Shown: positions 21,405-32,440, counted from the stretch's first letter. The stretch: DNA of 64,000 nucleotides from Skeletonema tropicum (GCA_037178625.1 CM074130.1:186001-250000); one strand, 5' to 3'. Program-made: numbers and translations. The notes: generated by a model from the sequence alone, not told the origin.

Positions 21405-22516
21405 CAGCCACAGATTCAAAGATGACCCCGAGTTTGGGGAAATACTCGCTAGAATGAGGATGGGTGAGGACACACGTGAAGACAGAAACCTAATAAACAA
21501 GCGAGTAGTGAGCACTAGCACTAGCTCAACCTCCACGCTTACATTGCCAGAACACTCACCTGACGCATGTTTCGCATGCTCTACCAACAAAGAAAGAAAC
21601 GGCATCACGGCAGCAACATTCAAAATGCACATAGAAGAAACGCACCCTACCATTGTTGATGATAGTCCACCACCTGACCACACTCTCATAATTGAGGCAT
21701 CAATATCCAAAGCAACCCATTCTGATACTGAGGATGAAAGAGCCAACACCAAAACCAAGAAGAGGAGGACAAAACGGAGGTGCATGCAACGCAGAAAGGT
21801 TTCTGCAGCTTTCCACGACACCATTACCACGCAGCTGGGAGATGATGACATAAGGTCGACCAACTTTGCCTCAAATGGAGCTAAAATCGAGCCTGCCCTA
21901 CGAATTTACCCCGGATCCCACCATATGTGCATAACGAATGAGGATCTTGACAAAGGGCGAGGCAATGGGACCCTTTGCAAATGCTTGAAAGTCAAACTCA
22001 GAAAGGATGGTCGAGAGAGGAGGTGGAAATTGGGATGGAAAGAAGGTATGGACTGTTTCTGTCGACGACGTGGAGTGGGTAGAGTTCGAGCACTACCCGA
22101 CTACTGGCACCAAAGCACGGACCTTCAAGCTCAAACCACAAGAATTTTCGGCCACTATCAAGTTCCCTCTGACTGAAACAATAAATACAACAGTGGGCAA
22201 TGCACAAGTCAAGCAGGTTCCTGTCAACTCCAACACAGCAACAACTGGCCACAAGCTACAGGGAATGTCAAAAGACATCCTCGTTGTGAATGACTGGAAC
22301 TATCGATGCGTGAACTGGATATACGTTGTCTTGTCAAGGGTGAGAACACTAGCTGGACTCTACCTAATGAAACCATTGGACCTCGAGCGCAGCTTCAATG
22401 TTCCTGAAAATCTCATTCGCTTCGAGCAACGTTTGAAGGACACCAAAGAACGACCAATACCAATTCTCGACATGTTAGGTTACCAATCGAATGCAGAGAT
22501 GGATACAATGCAGTGA
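21405..22516 (+). pseudogene. PIF1-type (Helitron-like) helicase C-terminal fragment, frameshifted
   Basis: The first frame (to about 22020) contains HRFKDDPEFGEILARMRMGE and NKERNGITAATF, the region after the helicase core in PIF1 and Helitron helicases. A frameshift near 22015 leads to the second frame, with TATTGHKLQGMSKDILVV (motif V, the T.HK.QG signature) and NWIYVVLSRVRTLAGLYLMK (motif VI), ending at the stop at 22516. Walker A and B motifs are absent and the sequence before HRFKDD is unrelated. It is a truncated, broken relic of a DNA helicase, most likely from a mobile element. Confidence 0.7.
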
Positions 22517-22735
22517 AGAATTTTAGTAATAATCAGAAAGTCCATAACAACAACTAGAGAATACATTAAACATCTCTACTTGATGAACCTTTTGGATCTG
22601 TGAAAGCACCTACCCAAAAAACAAATGCTTTATTATGCTCAATTTTGTGCAGCAAGAGAATTTCGTGCAGCAAGAACAGAAGCACGAAAGTCGGGAGAAG
22701 CTTGCCCTGCCGCCGCACGCCAATACTTTTAGATA

Positions 22736-23089
22736 CTCCCTCTGTCCCACAAAAAAGTAGATATCTGATTTCATTTGGCTTAAATTTCATCAATTTTCGT
22801 CGAGGAATTTGCTATTGCACCTCGTTGGAAAGCTTATTTCACGGCGGTTACGATTGAATAGAGGTTGGATGTTGTTAAGCGGATATTTGTGTTGTTATTG
22901 TGATAAAAGGGGATGAGTTAACCTTAAATATACCACTGATGGAAACTGAAGTGGAAGAAGGAGGGGAAGAAGGGGGCCTCTCGGACAATTGTGTAGGACC
23001 TATACAAAGGAATTAGTATTTCTGATATCTACTTTTTTGTGGGACTACGATTAACTTCAAATATCTACTTTTTTGTGGGACAGAGGGAG
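22736..23089. mobile_element. Stowaway-like MITE (354 bp, TA target site)
   Basis: The left end CTCCCTCTGTCCCACAAAAA (from 22736) and right end ...TTTTTTGTGGGACAGAGGGAG (to 23089) are inverted repeats of about 28 bp, flanked by TA on both sides. The terminal CTCCCTC.GTCCCA closely resembles that of Stowaway/Tc1-mariner MITEs known from plants. The right-hand terminal motif ATATCTACTTTTTTGTGGGA is duplicated internally at about 23026. No ORF of note is present. Mobilisation would need a mariner-type transposase supplied elsewhere. Confidence 0.8.
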
Positions 23090-23197
23090 TATGTAATTTG
23101 AGGTCTTCAAGGATAACTTTAAATTCCTATCTCGCGCTTTTTACTCACCATACACCATGCAATCTAATCGTAACTTTGCGCTTGAGATGTTCGATGA

Positions 23198-23475
23198 CAA
23201 AAACCAGAAAAAGGATTCTGTTCAGATGTGCAACTCTTTTGCGAGTCGCTCCGGTGGTAGGGGTGTCAAGATTGATAAGTAGGCCTAATTGGTACGCACG
23301 GCCAATACCAACAAAGCAATTTTCTGTAAATACGATATATACCATGAGTATCAACAAAGCAAAATCCTGTAAAATAGGCTTAATCCTGTAAAATAGGTTA
23401 CCTTTACGATACCGACCTATGGCTGGAGGAAAGAGCAGTGACTTGAGCTCATTATGTACAAGCAGCTCGTACCTT
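23198..23475. repeat. Dispersed repeat shared with the 27.3-kb and 28.8-29.1-kb regions
   Basis: CCAGAAAAAGGATTCTGTTC at about 23202 recurs near 28960. GCCAATACCAACAAAGCAAT at about 23300 has a variant near 29065. GAGCAGTGACTT...CAAGCAGCTCGTA at about 23425 recurs near 27328 and 28797. The order and spacing differ, so this is a decayed multi-copy repeat and not one clean duplication. Confidence 0.5.
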
Positions 23476-23549
23476 AATGGGCAGTAACTTTGTCTTAATT
23501 GCAATAGAGTAAAAAGATCTCCTTGCGTGAGCGAGAGTCCGCACAAGCC

Positions 23550-24540
23550 TGAACAACAGTCTACCGTTCAATGGTCTGCTGATTGAATCAGCTTCATCAT
23601 GGGCCAGCTCGCAGCTCGAGTCAGAGGAAGTTAGTACAATCCGTACTTATTACACAGCAACCCTCCACACCAAGTCCCCAGCCTGGCCCGAATCAAGTTA
23701 TTAACTAAACATGCAAATGAATCTCGCTGACATAAACAACATCCTTCAAAACATGATTGGTAGTAATCAACATCAGTCAATAGCGAATCAGAATTCAGTG
23801 CCAAATCAACAGCCCATACCCAATCATGCAAGCCAGCTGAAAAATGTCTGTGGAAATCTTCATCTTCAGTCATTCCCGCAATGGCAACATCCAAACAACC
23901 CCACCATGAATCTGCTCAATGCTGCCCTTCAAAGTTTGGGTAGAGGTCCAACGCCTCCAACTCAAACGATGGGTCGATATCCCGTCCCTTCTGCCCAAAG
24001 CAACGCACTGCATGCCCTCGTGAGTCTCTCTGGGATGTTGCCACAGTCTTCTCCCCTGAACACCGCACCGGTTGCGTCAGGGATGTCGACAGCAGCTTCC
24101 TCTCAACCCAACGACATGACGTTGACTCCTGTTCTATCTTTATTACAGATATTGCAGCGATTTGTCGATGAAGAAAATCAGCGCAGGGTCCAAGTAGACG
24201 ATATCCTAAATTCCATGTTGGGTACAAATGGTCGTATCTCAGGCCAACGCGTTCATAATAATAATGCCGCTCGGCCTCAGCAAGTAGGCGCACCGCCGAT
24301 TTCTAGTGCTCAGCCAAATCAACTAGGTGCACCGCATCCGTCTGTCTGTTGGCAGTAACACACGAGCAGATTCGATCGCAGCAATTCTGCAGGCCGCTCT
24401 AAGAGGTAATGCAACAGCGCAGCCTGGAGAAAATGCTCGTGCTCAAAATTATGGCCCAGCTAATAATAATAACAGCAACAACGAAGATGACATCGATGAA
24501 GAAAATGGAGAAGACGAGCACCACTTTGCAAAGAGAAGGA
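23550..24540 (+). pseudogene. HSF-family pseudogene: DNA-binding remnant joined to the C-terminal region
   Basis: A decayed copy of HSF exon 2 lies at about 23558..23635 (TVQWSAD then a stop where the other copies read GNSFII). It is joined directly to the middle of the last exon (QQPSTPSPQPGPNQV, then MQMNLADINNILQN from 23711). The frame runs to a stop at 24358 caused by a 4-bp TCTG duplication near 24342; the next frame continues the family sequence SVGSNTRADSIAAILQAA. The first half of the DNA-binding domain and part of the last exon are deleted, so it cannot encode a normal HSF. Closest relatives are the HSF genes at 32.5 and 39.3 kb. Confidence 0.7.
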
Positions 24541-25370
24541 AGTCGTCTCCAGATGATGAAGGCTTACCAACTTTCGCTGCTGCCGCCGCAGCTGCTGCAC
24601 CCAAAGAACCTCCATCCAGTAAGAACAATACAACAAACGAACCATCATCGCCGTCAGCCACAAATTCATCAGTGGCAGCAAGGCAGATACTGGGATTACC
24701 ATCTTTTGCTGCTGCTGCAGCAGCGGCTGCACCCACAGATCCTCCTGTCAAGAAGAAGCCAAGAAGGGCTGGTTTCCGAGAGCAATTCCTGCAGCAGGTA
24801 GGAGTACCATTCAGAAATATACCTCACGTTCTTGCCCCTATTCAGTTCACTCTAACTCCTTTTTTCGCCTCAATGTCACGTGTAATATCAGCTCAGAGCA
24901 ATGCTCGACAGGGAAAGCCAGAATGACAGTACTACTGTTCAATGGTCTGCTGATGGAAACAGCTTCATCATCATGGATCAGCTCGAGTTTGAGGAGGTTA
25001 GTATTCACTCTCAATGATGTTCTGATGATGTGCTTGTAACAAGTTGATTTCCTTATGCCAATACGACTAACTTATCACGACTGCTTCCACCTCTGCATTC
25101 CGACAGCACATCATTCCGGCTTATTTTGACAATCCAATTTTGCTCTCTAGCTTCCTAACTAAGCTCTATCGATGGGGCTTTAGACGAATACCAAATGAAC
25201 GGAGAGACTGTTACGAGTTTTGTTTACCAACTTTCAAAAGACTCGGTGTTGACAGTGCACCCGGCGTTGTTAGTGATGAAGTCCCTTTTTCGGGCACGCA
25301 GGCCGACATCAGCATGCACTCAAGCATCACTCTAGAGAGAGCAACACCAGCCGAAGATGGCTCAAAATGA
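24541..25370 (+). pseudogene. HSF DNA-binding region fused to the preceding HSF tail
   Basis: The frame of the previous feature continues without a stop into a second HSF-type N-terminal region: two copies of GLP(T/S)FAAAAAAAAP, then KKKPRRAGFREQFLQQ, ending at 24797. Exon 2 is 24892..24996 (LRAMLDRES...VQWSADGNSFIIMDQ) and exon 3 is 25107..25370 (HIIPAYFDNPILLSSFLTKL, then YRWGFRR). Splice sites and phases match the two other HSF genes. The DNA-binding domain itself is intact, but no in-frame ATG precedes it and the tail is short and divergent. It is probably inactive unless an upstream exon supplies the start. Confidence 0.65.
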
Positions 25371-26402
25371 TGATAAAAGTACGCATAGTACTCCGTATGC
25401 ATCTCAAACCCGCCGCTACGTTTGACGCCCCTGTTGAGAAGTAGTGCCTAATCTATGTGTCATCGTTCAAAACTGGAGTTGCGTTAAGTCACACTTCGAG
25501 GGCAGTGCTTTCATCGTACGACGAAATGACGATGGAGGCATGACATCAATATTCTAAATGATCATTGCAACGTGGTTGCTGGATAATGAGAATTCATCCA
25601 ATATGAGGGGCGTCGTCGTTACCATGGTAGAAGATGCCTTTACCTTTACAACGAAACCAGCGGAGGGAACATGTATACCGTATGAGGACATTACTGGGGA
25701 TGGGGATGACGCTGGTTATTTCTTACACCTCAAACTCGGAGATAATGGCAAAGTGCAAAGTGGCACAGATCGCGTGCTCACAATCAAGAAATGCCTCCCT
25801 TATTAACAGCGTTGAGGGGGGCACGCCGACTGAAAAATTTGACATAAATGATGACACTGAATTATGGGCAAAACAGTAAACGTTGTCTTGATCAATCTCT
25901 CTAAAGAATAGGAAGATGGGGGACGAGAAGAAGAAACGTAGACAGAGTGAAGGGGATGCGGCAAAGACAACAGGTTCGGTAGGGAGTATTTCTGCTTGTG
26001 CCGATGGAACACATAAAAAGCACCAACCGTAACTACTACTAAAAAGTTGCCTCTCGTCCGTCTTCTGCTAGTTACACACCGAGGACGACGATGACAATGA
26101 TGACCCAACAAGGAGAAGTTTATTCCCGGGTAATGTTCCTGACGGTCTGTTCTAAGGCGGCGGATCTCAACCCGTTGCAATCGCAGCATCAGCCACCGCA
26201 GCAGCAACAACAGACGCAACAACAATTGGAATCGATTCTATTCTAGATTTGATAATAACTTTAAGACACTTGAGACATGAAATTGTCGGGGGGTAGTTGA
26301 AAGTAGCAATGGGTAAAGCCCAGTCTGGATTAACCCAAGCCCAAGAGGTAATATATACTTGGATCATTCTCTGGTCAATAAAAAGGAATACTATGTTCGT
26401 GA
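25371..26402. other. No convincing gene
   Basis: It contains an open frame of 82 codons at 25558..25806 and an Ala/Thr-rich frame around 26160..26250. Neither has a recognised domain or splice support. I see nothing else. Confidence 0.3.
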
Positions 26403-27380
26403 TTTGCGTTTGACCCCTGTCTACCGTAGGTATCTTGAACTAGCGATACTTCTTTATCCGATCCGGCGAGGAGAGGCAGGAGACTTAACTTGTTGCATGC
26501 ATTGTTGAAGGAATAAGATTGTGAGCGTAGTACTGATGATGTAGTAATGGCCGAACACTTCAACGCCAAGCAACCTACAGTAGTGGGTAGTGGACCATGA
26601 TACTTACTATCATTAAGTCTAAGTCTAAAATGTCTGTTACACTACTTTTGTTACTCTTACTCTTACAGTTACAGTACACGGATTATAATGCACTCGATCC
26701 TACAGATTGTCTGTGTATTCTCAAATGGAATCTTGGTGCAGCTTACCGAGCTTCCTTGCTCTAAATACGGCCCTCCTTGTCTCGACTGACGAGGCAAAAG
26801 CAATATCCTCACACCTCAAACTTGCAGACGGCCCCCGTATCGCCTGCTCTGCGAGAACTGCACGTACGCATCGACGTCTACAAGCCTGCACCTCGATCGC
26901 ACAGGCAGGTGTGAGTAGATGAGCAATTCCAATCCAGAAGCCGCTATCTTCTTTGGAGGTCGCATCACTTGCACGAGCTCGAACTTGGAGGACGTCTTGC
27001 GTGATGCTGCGTTTCATTGCGTTGTATTCTGCGTCGGTGTACCACAGTTCGCTTGTGTTTTTGTCCTCGTGCCTAGGAACAATGTATAGCTGCGCTGTTT
27101 TGGCAAATCGCACATGCGCATGGTTGCGTTTGAGGGGGAAGTCTACGATCAATTCTGACGCCATGTTTGTGTTTATGTTTATGTCCTGTTCCTGTTGTGT
27201 ATTTTTGAGACGTGAAGTTGTGAGATAGATGTCAGTCAAAGCTGTAAGTACGAGCTGAGCAGGAATTATGTAATCCGCTGAGCAGGAAGTAATCTGGGTG
27301 TGATGTAAGAAGGGCAATAGAGGAAAAGAGCAGTGACTTCACCTTTTATTACAAGCAGCTCGTATATCTTGAATCGGCAG
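26403..27380. repeat. Segmental duplication, copy A (partner 27915..28855)
   Basis: Both copies start at TTGCGTTTGACCCCTG and share GTGAGCGTAGTACTGATGAT, the whole small minus-strand gene and its 5' flank down to ACAAGCAGCTCGTA. They differ by point changes and small indels, including shortening of the 5' and 3' flanks, so the duplication is not very recent. Confidence 0.85.
26721..27164 (-). CDS. Small protein of a diatom-type paralogous family, copy A
   Basis: ATG at 27164 gives 147 residues starting MASELIVDFPLKRNHAHVRF. The conserved blocks are TAQLYIVPRHEDKNTSELWY near residue 25, GIAHLLTPACAIEVQACRRR near residue 85, VRAVLAEQ and, at the end, RRAVFRARKLGKLHQDSI. From memory this pattern (ELWYs..., G.eH.l..., R...V..VL.EQ..., A..IA..., A...G) is a large diatom protein family of unknown function; that should be checked by a search. 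It is about 90% identical to the copy at 28193..28642, mostly conservative changes with the frame kept, which supports coding function. Confidence 0.65.
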   Translation of the reverse strand: MASELIVDFPLKRNHAHVRFAKTAQLYIVPRHEDKNTSELWYTDAEYNAMKRSITQDVLQVRARASDATSKEDSGFWIGIAHLLTPACAIEVQACRRRCVRAVLAEQAIRGPSASLRCEDIAFASSVETRRAVFRARKLGKLHQDSI

Positions 27381-27914
27381 TCCTAAAGCTAAAGGCAAAG
27401 GAGTAAAGGAGTAAAGGCCGCTTTTATTAAATTTCTGTTATATATAACTTCGGCAGACGGATAAATTATGTAAATACTTATACCTGCTTGAATGTAAATC
27501 GCACTTCTGTTCAACAAATTAGAGAACCATCTGATCATAATTCTTCAGCATCTGTCCAATTTCTCTGACAGATGGCTCGCCAGCTATCTACATCAGGATA
27601 TCTACATCAGGATAAAGCCTCATCCTTATCAATTGAGATGATGAGATGACGAAGTGGGATCATACTAAAAGGAATAAGCTCTCTAGAGAGCAAAAGAAGT
27701 AGTGATAGTGGCAACAAAGGCGTCCCAGTTAAAGTCAATCAGAAATTTCAAGCGAAATGACGGGTAAGTTCCGCTCCGCTCTACTAACCAACTTGAAAAA
27801 AGCTCAAGCTTGACCGAAGCTTGGTGAGGGGAAATCAAAACCCTCGAAGAAATCACCAATCTAAATCCAATGTTCCATCTGCATCTTTCTTATGCCTTTG
27901 CCTCTCTGTATAGC

Positions 27915-28855
27915 TGAATATGATTTGCGTTTGACCCCTGCCTATCCGATCCGGCGAGATAGAGGTAGAGGCAAGAATGAAGGAGACTTAACCTGTTGCA
28001 TGGCTGAACGGAATAAGATTGTGAGCGTAGTACTGATGATGTAGTAATGGCCGAACATATCAGGTCAACGTCAAGCTGTAGTGGACCATATATCATTATG
28101 TCTAAAATGTCTGTTACACTACTTTTGTTTCTGATACATCATTACACCGATTACAATGTACTCTGCCTGTGTATTACTCTGCTTGTGTATTCTCAAATGG
28201 AATCTTGGTGCAGCTTACCGAGCTTCCTTGCTCTAAATACGGCCCTCCTTGTCTCGACTGACGAGGCAAGAGCAATGTCCTCACACCTCAAACTTGCAGA
28301 CGGCCCCTGTATCGCCTGCTCTGCGAGAACTGCACGTACGCATCGACGTCTACAAGACTGCACCTCGATCGCACAGGCAGGTGTGAGTAGATGAGCAATT
28401 CCAATCCAGAAGCCGCTATCTTCTTCGGACGCTGCATCACTTACACGAGCTCGGACTTGGAGGACGTCTTGCTTGATGTTTCGTTTCATTGCGCAGTATT
28501 CTGCGTCGGTGTACCACAGCTCGCTTGTGTTTTTGTCCTCGTGCCTAGGAACAATGTATAGCTGCGCTGTTTTGGCAAATCGCACATGCGCATGGTTGCG
28601 TCTGAGTGGAAAGTCTACGATCAATTCTGACGCCATGTTCATGTCTTGTTGTTGTTGTGTATTTTTGAGACGTGAGAAGTTGTGAGATAGATGTCAGTCA
28701 AAGCTGTCAGTACGAGCTGAGCAGGAATTATGTAATCCGCTGAGCAGGAAGTTTGATGGGTATGATTATGATGTAAGAAGGACAATAGGGGAAAAGAGCA
28801 GTGACTTCACCTTTTATTACAAGCAGCTCGTATCTTGAAGCGGCAGTAGTAGTAA
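27915..28855. repeat. Segmental duplication, copy B (partner 26403..27380)
   Basis: This second member of the ~0.95-kb direct duplication lies about 1.5 kb downstream. It begins TTGCGTTTGACCCCTGCC and ends after ACAAGCAGCTCGTATCTTGA. The 530 bp between the copies show no gene. Confidence 0.85.
28193..28642 (-). CDS. Small protein of a diatom-type paralogous family, copy B
   Basis: It has 149 residues from ATG 28642 (or 147 from the ATG at 28636, matching copy A). It has the same blocks as copy A: TSELWYTDAEY, GIAHLLTPACAIEVQSCRRR, VRAVLAEQ and ARKLGKLHQDSI. Differences such as Asn/Cys and Ala/Val are scattered and none breaks the frame. No signal peptide or membrane segment is present. Function unknown. 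Confidence 0.65.
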   Translation of the reverse strand: MNMASELIVDFPLRRNHAHVRFAKTAQLYIVPRHEDKNTSELWYTDAEYCAMKRNIKQDVLQVRARVSDAASEEDSGFWIGIAHLLTPACAIEVQSCRRRCVRAVLAEQAIQGPSASLRCEDIALASSVETRRAVFRARKLGKLHQDSI

Positions 28856-29364
28856 GGATTGAACTTGGTGTATCCGGGAAAAGGCCTATCATAATCGTAG
28901 AAAGCTGTGAAGTTGTTTTGTTACATTCTAGGGACAAGTAAGTAGCTGTATTTTGAATCCAGAAAAAGGATTCTGTTCAGATGTGCGAACTCATTTTGCG
29001 AACCCCTCTCTCTCGAGTTCGCAAACTTCAAAGCTTGTATTTGCTTGAACTTGAACTGGTATCCAATACCAAGAACAACAAAGCAATTTTTCTTAAATAT
29101 CGATACGAATTCTCCTGTTGCTTCCTGATTAGCAGATACCATCTGCTATTGAGATACATCTTGATAGGTAGGTACCTACTACGATACTTCTTTCCCCTCT
29201 CGCACTCAACATCGAAGCAAGAACAGCCTCCTCCTCACCTCACCTCACTACCTGCCCGAGGCCAAAGTTACTCTTTGCTGACGTGAGAGAGAGGATGTGC
29301 TTCTCTGCTGGCATTAGCCAGTTCATGAATCAGGTGGTGACACTTTTCCGGCCAGCTGACGGGG
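28856..29364. other. Repeat-derived flank, no gene
   Basis: It includes the second copy of the CCAGAAAAAGGATTCTGTTC repeat (about 28960). Short frames here have no support. Confidence 0.3.
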
Positions 29365-29589
29365 ATGAGTCCATTGTTGACAGAGGCTATTCTCTTTCTG
29401 AAGGAAAACATTGATTTGTGGAGTGTTGCAGATATTCGCGAGGCGCTTCGTAGGGTGAAGAAGAATGAGAGGCTCCAACGTGCACTGAAGAAGTTGCAGG
29501 AACTGAATGGACAGGAGGCCAACATTGCACTTCAGGCAGTGTATTGGGGATTCAGACAGTGCTTCCTCCCGTGGGCTGAGCCAAGATGA
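29365..29589 (+). CDS. Small hypothetical helical protein
   Basis: The ATG at 29365 opens 74 codons rich in Leu, Lys, Arg and Glu (LWSVADIREALRRVKKNER, then LQRALKKLQELNG), predicted to be helical. No domain is recognised. A longer minus-strand frame (29323..29871) overlaps it, so coding is uncertain. It could be the last exon of a larger gene, but no acceptor was convincing. Confidence 0.25.
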   Translation: MSPLLTEAILFLKENIDLWSVADIREALRRVKKNERLQRALKKLQELNGQEANIALQAVYWGFRQCFLPWAEPR

Positions 29590-30211
29590 AGTAGAAGAAA
29601 GTTCACTGTCGTCTTTAGACCAGAGAGGAGAAACATACAAATCACCTGAGGGTAGAAACATACAAATCAAGTAACAGTTAAGTGGTAATAGGCAGAAGGT
29701 TAAGATGGAAAGCAACTCTAATGTCGTATGCCGGAGGCAATCAAAATCACTAGCGTAACGTATGAAGAAGAGAGGGAGAGATGTGTACAATAGATGATAA
29801 TCTAGGTTCAGAAAACGATTCGAAATGACAAGGAAACGCTTTTCCACAAGATCTACTGGCATGACAATCAATCATAATCTCGAGGAGGATTATGAAGAAG
29901 ACATCTGACACACTGACCACATCAATTGATATCAAGAACGCAAACGAGCAATACTGGTAGGTATACAGTTACAGTGTCTTGGCGGCGCTCACGTAGGCCC
30001 ACAGCTGTGGATATAAATCAACTCAAAGTTCCCGTGAAATGACTCAAAATACCCTCGTAATAACCCAAAATCTCCTCTCCCCACACCAGACTTTGTTGTT
30101 GGCACGCCCAATATTCCGGTAGGCTGCGCTGCGGTAGCAGGAATTGGGAAGGAGTTTTCACCCCAGAAGCCGAACCCCAGATACATCAATGTCACAGTTT
30201 CGGATGAGAAA

Positions 30212-31450
30212 GTGGAGTCCAAAGTTAATGTGATGAACCCTCGCATGTTCAGCAACGCAGCTGTGCAAGTGCAACAAGAAGCCCTTGGTCGACACATTCT
30301 GCCGCAAACGAAGCTAAGATCCCTTGGACCTAACCGAGCCATCCAGGAGTGTAGAAGTGGAATAAGCACAGAGAATGCTAGGAGTGTGGACGAGTCCTCT
30401 GGAGAATCGGATATGGTGCAATTGACGGTGCTATGGCATGTTGACGACCTCAAGATTTCATGTGCCAACAACCTTGAAATCACCAAGCTGCTTTTATCTG
30501 AGAAGAACATCTATGTTTTCAATGTAAGTATCAACAGAGGAAAAGTACATGAGTACGTTGGTATGACCCTAAATTTCTCAGAGGATGGGCTACAGGATTC
30601 TTTTATGTGCCCTGATGGGCTAAGTGTACGGTCAGGCTCCCCAATTTTGGCTAAATTATCTGTCTCAGCCGCCACTGGGGCTAACCTACCCTTTTATAGG
30701 CTTAAAATGCTCCTCTCAACGAGCTTGTTCCATATCCATGAGTTGCTTCCAAAAAAAAAAATTGTTAGCCCCACTTCTAGCTTGACTTGGGGGTTAACCC
30801 CAAAACAGATCCCTTTTACCAATTTACCCTGGTAGGTCTTAGCTCCATATCACACATTCATATTCATTTCACCACGATTCAAAACCTTGCCAAGCAAGCC
30901 ATGGATTTGAACTCCTCTCACTCTCAGCTTTCCGACGCTATGTTGATCATTTCTTGAAGTCAAATACTCGCTGAGAACAGATTTGCTGGGGAGGGTGACC
31001 ATACACTTAGCCGATGGCGTATTTAAAGTGACGATGATTCCATACATCAAACCATCTTCGCGGACTTCCCAGAGGAAATAACAAAGTCTGCCCCGACAAC
31101 ATACACCGACAATCTCTTCAAAGTCAGAGATGAGGCGGAGGCGAGATTCTTGCCAGAGGAGCAAGCAATTCTGTTTCATCGGACGGTAGCCCAGCAAGGA
31201 TATTGACAGCGGTGTCCCTCCTCACGACGCGCATCCAACGACCTGACGAGGATGACTGGGGTAAGGTAAAACGTGTCCTCAGATACTTGAAAGGCACTCG
31301 GTCCTTGCCTCCCAGGCTCACGGTTGATGATCTAAGCGTAGCGAAATGGAATATCGATTCATCACATTAACATTAAGCTGGGACTGCAAAGGACAAACAG
31401 GAGCCGGGATGACGCCGTGACTAGTTTCTCCCATAAGCAAAAGATTTTAG
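30212..31450 (+). mobile_element. Degenerate Ty1/copia retrotransposon fragment (RT end and RNase H)
   Basis: The frame from 30212 reads into VQLTVLWHVDDLKISC, the catalytic polymerase box of copia reverse transcriptase, and NRGKVHEYVGMTLNFSEDG, the connection region. The reading is interrupted at 30618 by MITE copy B and resumes after it with FKVTMIPYI, followed by RNase H-type remnants in shifting frames (TVDDLSVAKWNID, then CKGQTGAGMTP). Stops and frameshifts are frequent. No LTRs, integrase or gag were recognised. Diatom copia lineages (CoDi) use a similar HVDD/YVDD box. Confidence 0.75.
30618..31012 (-). mobile_element. 395-bp TIR element, copy B, inserted in the copia fragment
   Basis: It begins GGCTAAGTGTACGGTCAGGC and ends GGTGACCATACACTTAGCC; the TIRs are those of copy A (19730..20123) with a few substitutions, and the interior is the reverse complement. 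It is flanked by GATG on both sides (30614..30617 and 31013..31016), a 4-bp target-site duplication. Taking out the element and one GATG restores the reading frame of the copia sequence across the junction, showing that it inserted later than the retrotransposon. Confidence 0.88.
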
Positions 31451-32059
31451 TTAGGTTATATACCTGCTTACTACGTGAACGTATTTGTAAGTCAACAGGT
31501 GTAGGTAAATTAGATCTTTAAGTGTCAATACATTATGCAATACTTAAGAGGCTGAGCAACACCAAGTTGATTCTACCCAATCAAAAGCCCCAAACCTGAG
31601 ATGTTCATAGCATGCGGACGGAGAAACGCTTCTCTCCCCAAGGGTAAATAAGCAGGGTTGGCTTCCGTTTTGTTAAAATTCAAAATCAAATTACCATCTC
31701 GTCCGCTAACCGCTACTCAAATTTAGCGAAATTGTACATAGGTATTCCCGTATCAGTCATATGATCAGCAGTGATCAGAAAGCGGCATCAAATGTTTCCT
31801 CAGTAAAAGTGCCGTTACGACTTCGAGATCCCTATAATTGAGTCTCGCTCCTCTTCGTTGAGTCTCAGTTGCCATGCCCGATTTCCGTCATTGAAAGCTC
31901 AAATTGAACACTCTCCGTACACTATTTCACACATCATGAACATGATGTAACATACAGCAGCAAATAGCAGATGGTGCTTGCAGCAGAGCAGGTAGATCAA
32001 TATGTAATAGAAACTTTAAAGTACGTCTGATAGAGGCAGCTTGCAGCACTGTTTCATCT
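31451..32059. other. No gene recognised
   Basis: This region is AT-rich in appearance, has no long frame and shows no repeat that I could match elsewhere in the window. Confidence 0.35.
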
Positions 32060-32440
32060 CAACATCAGTCGTCATTCTTGCCACAGAGAGAGTGAGTTGA
32101 AAGAAAACAATTTTTCCAGATGATAGGTACCTTATGACACAACACCATTGACTTTCCGCATTCGTCATACTGACACCACATCATGTACTGAATTCTTACG
32201 TAGAAGAGTATAACAAGAATATGGTTGCTGAAGTTGAACTTGATCGACAGGTTCCAGTTCGTCACAGCAGTTGGCACCACGTCATAACAGAGTTCCTACG
32301 CTGATATGTAACTATCAGAACTCTGAACTTGGACAGATGGCGAGATTGGATCAGCAACCTCGCCATCCGTCAATAAAAAAAACACCACATCGTCAACTGA
32401 GGTGGAGTCAGAAGAGAGTACATCATGCTATACAAATAAA
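32060..32440. repeat. Dispersed repeat, related to 48500..48745 and parts of 37480, 39100 and 41810
   Basis: Shared blocks include CACCACATCATGTACTGAATTC (also at about 37478 and 41811; reverse-complement variant at about 48496), GACAGATGGCGAGA (about 32333, 39109 and 48680) and a nearby AACACCACATC tail. The blocks occur next to HSF copies and elsewhere, with inversions and gaps, consistent with an old multi-copy element. Confidence 0.5.

Noticed and set aside
21333..21863. 176-codon minus-strand ORF
   Set aside because: It is antisense to the helicase-like sequence and low in complexity; a shadow frame.
24449..24801. Overlapping ORFs over the poly-Ala stretches
   Set aside because: Codon-repeat regions stay open in several frames; only the HSF frame has splice and homology support.
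29323..29871. 182-codon minus-strand ORF
   Set aside because: No domain, no ATG context, and it overlaps a better plus-strand candidate; probably chance.
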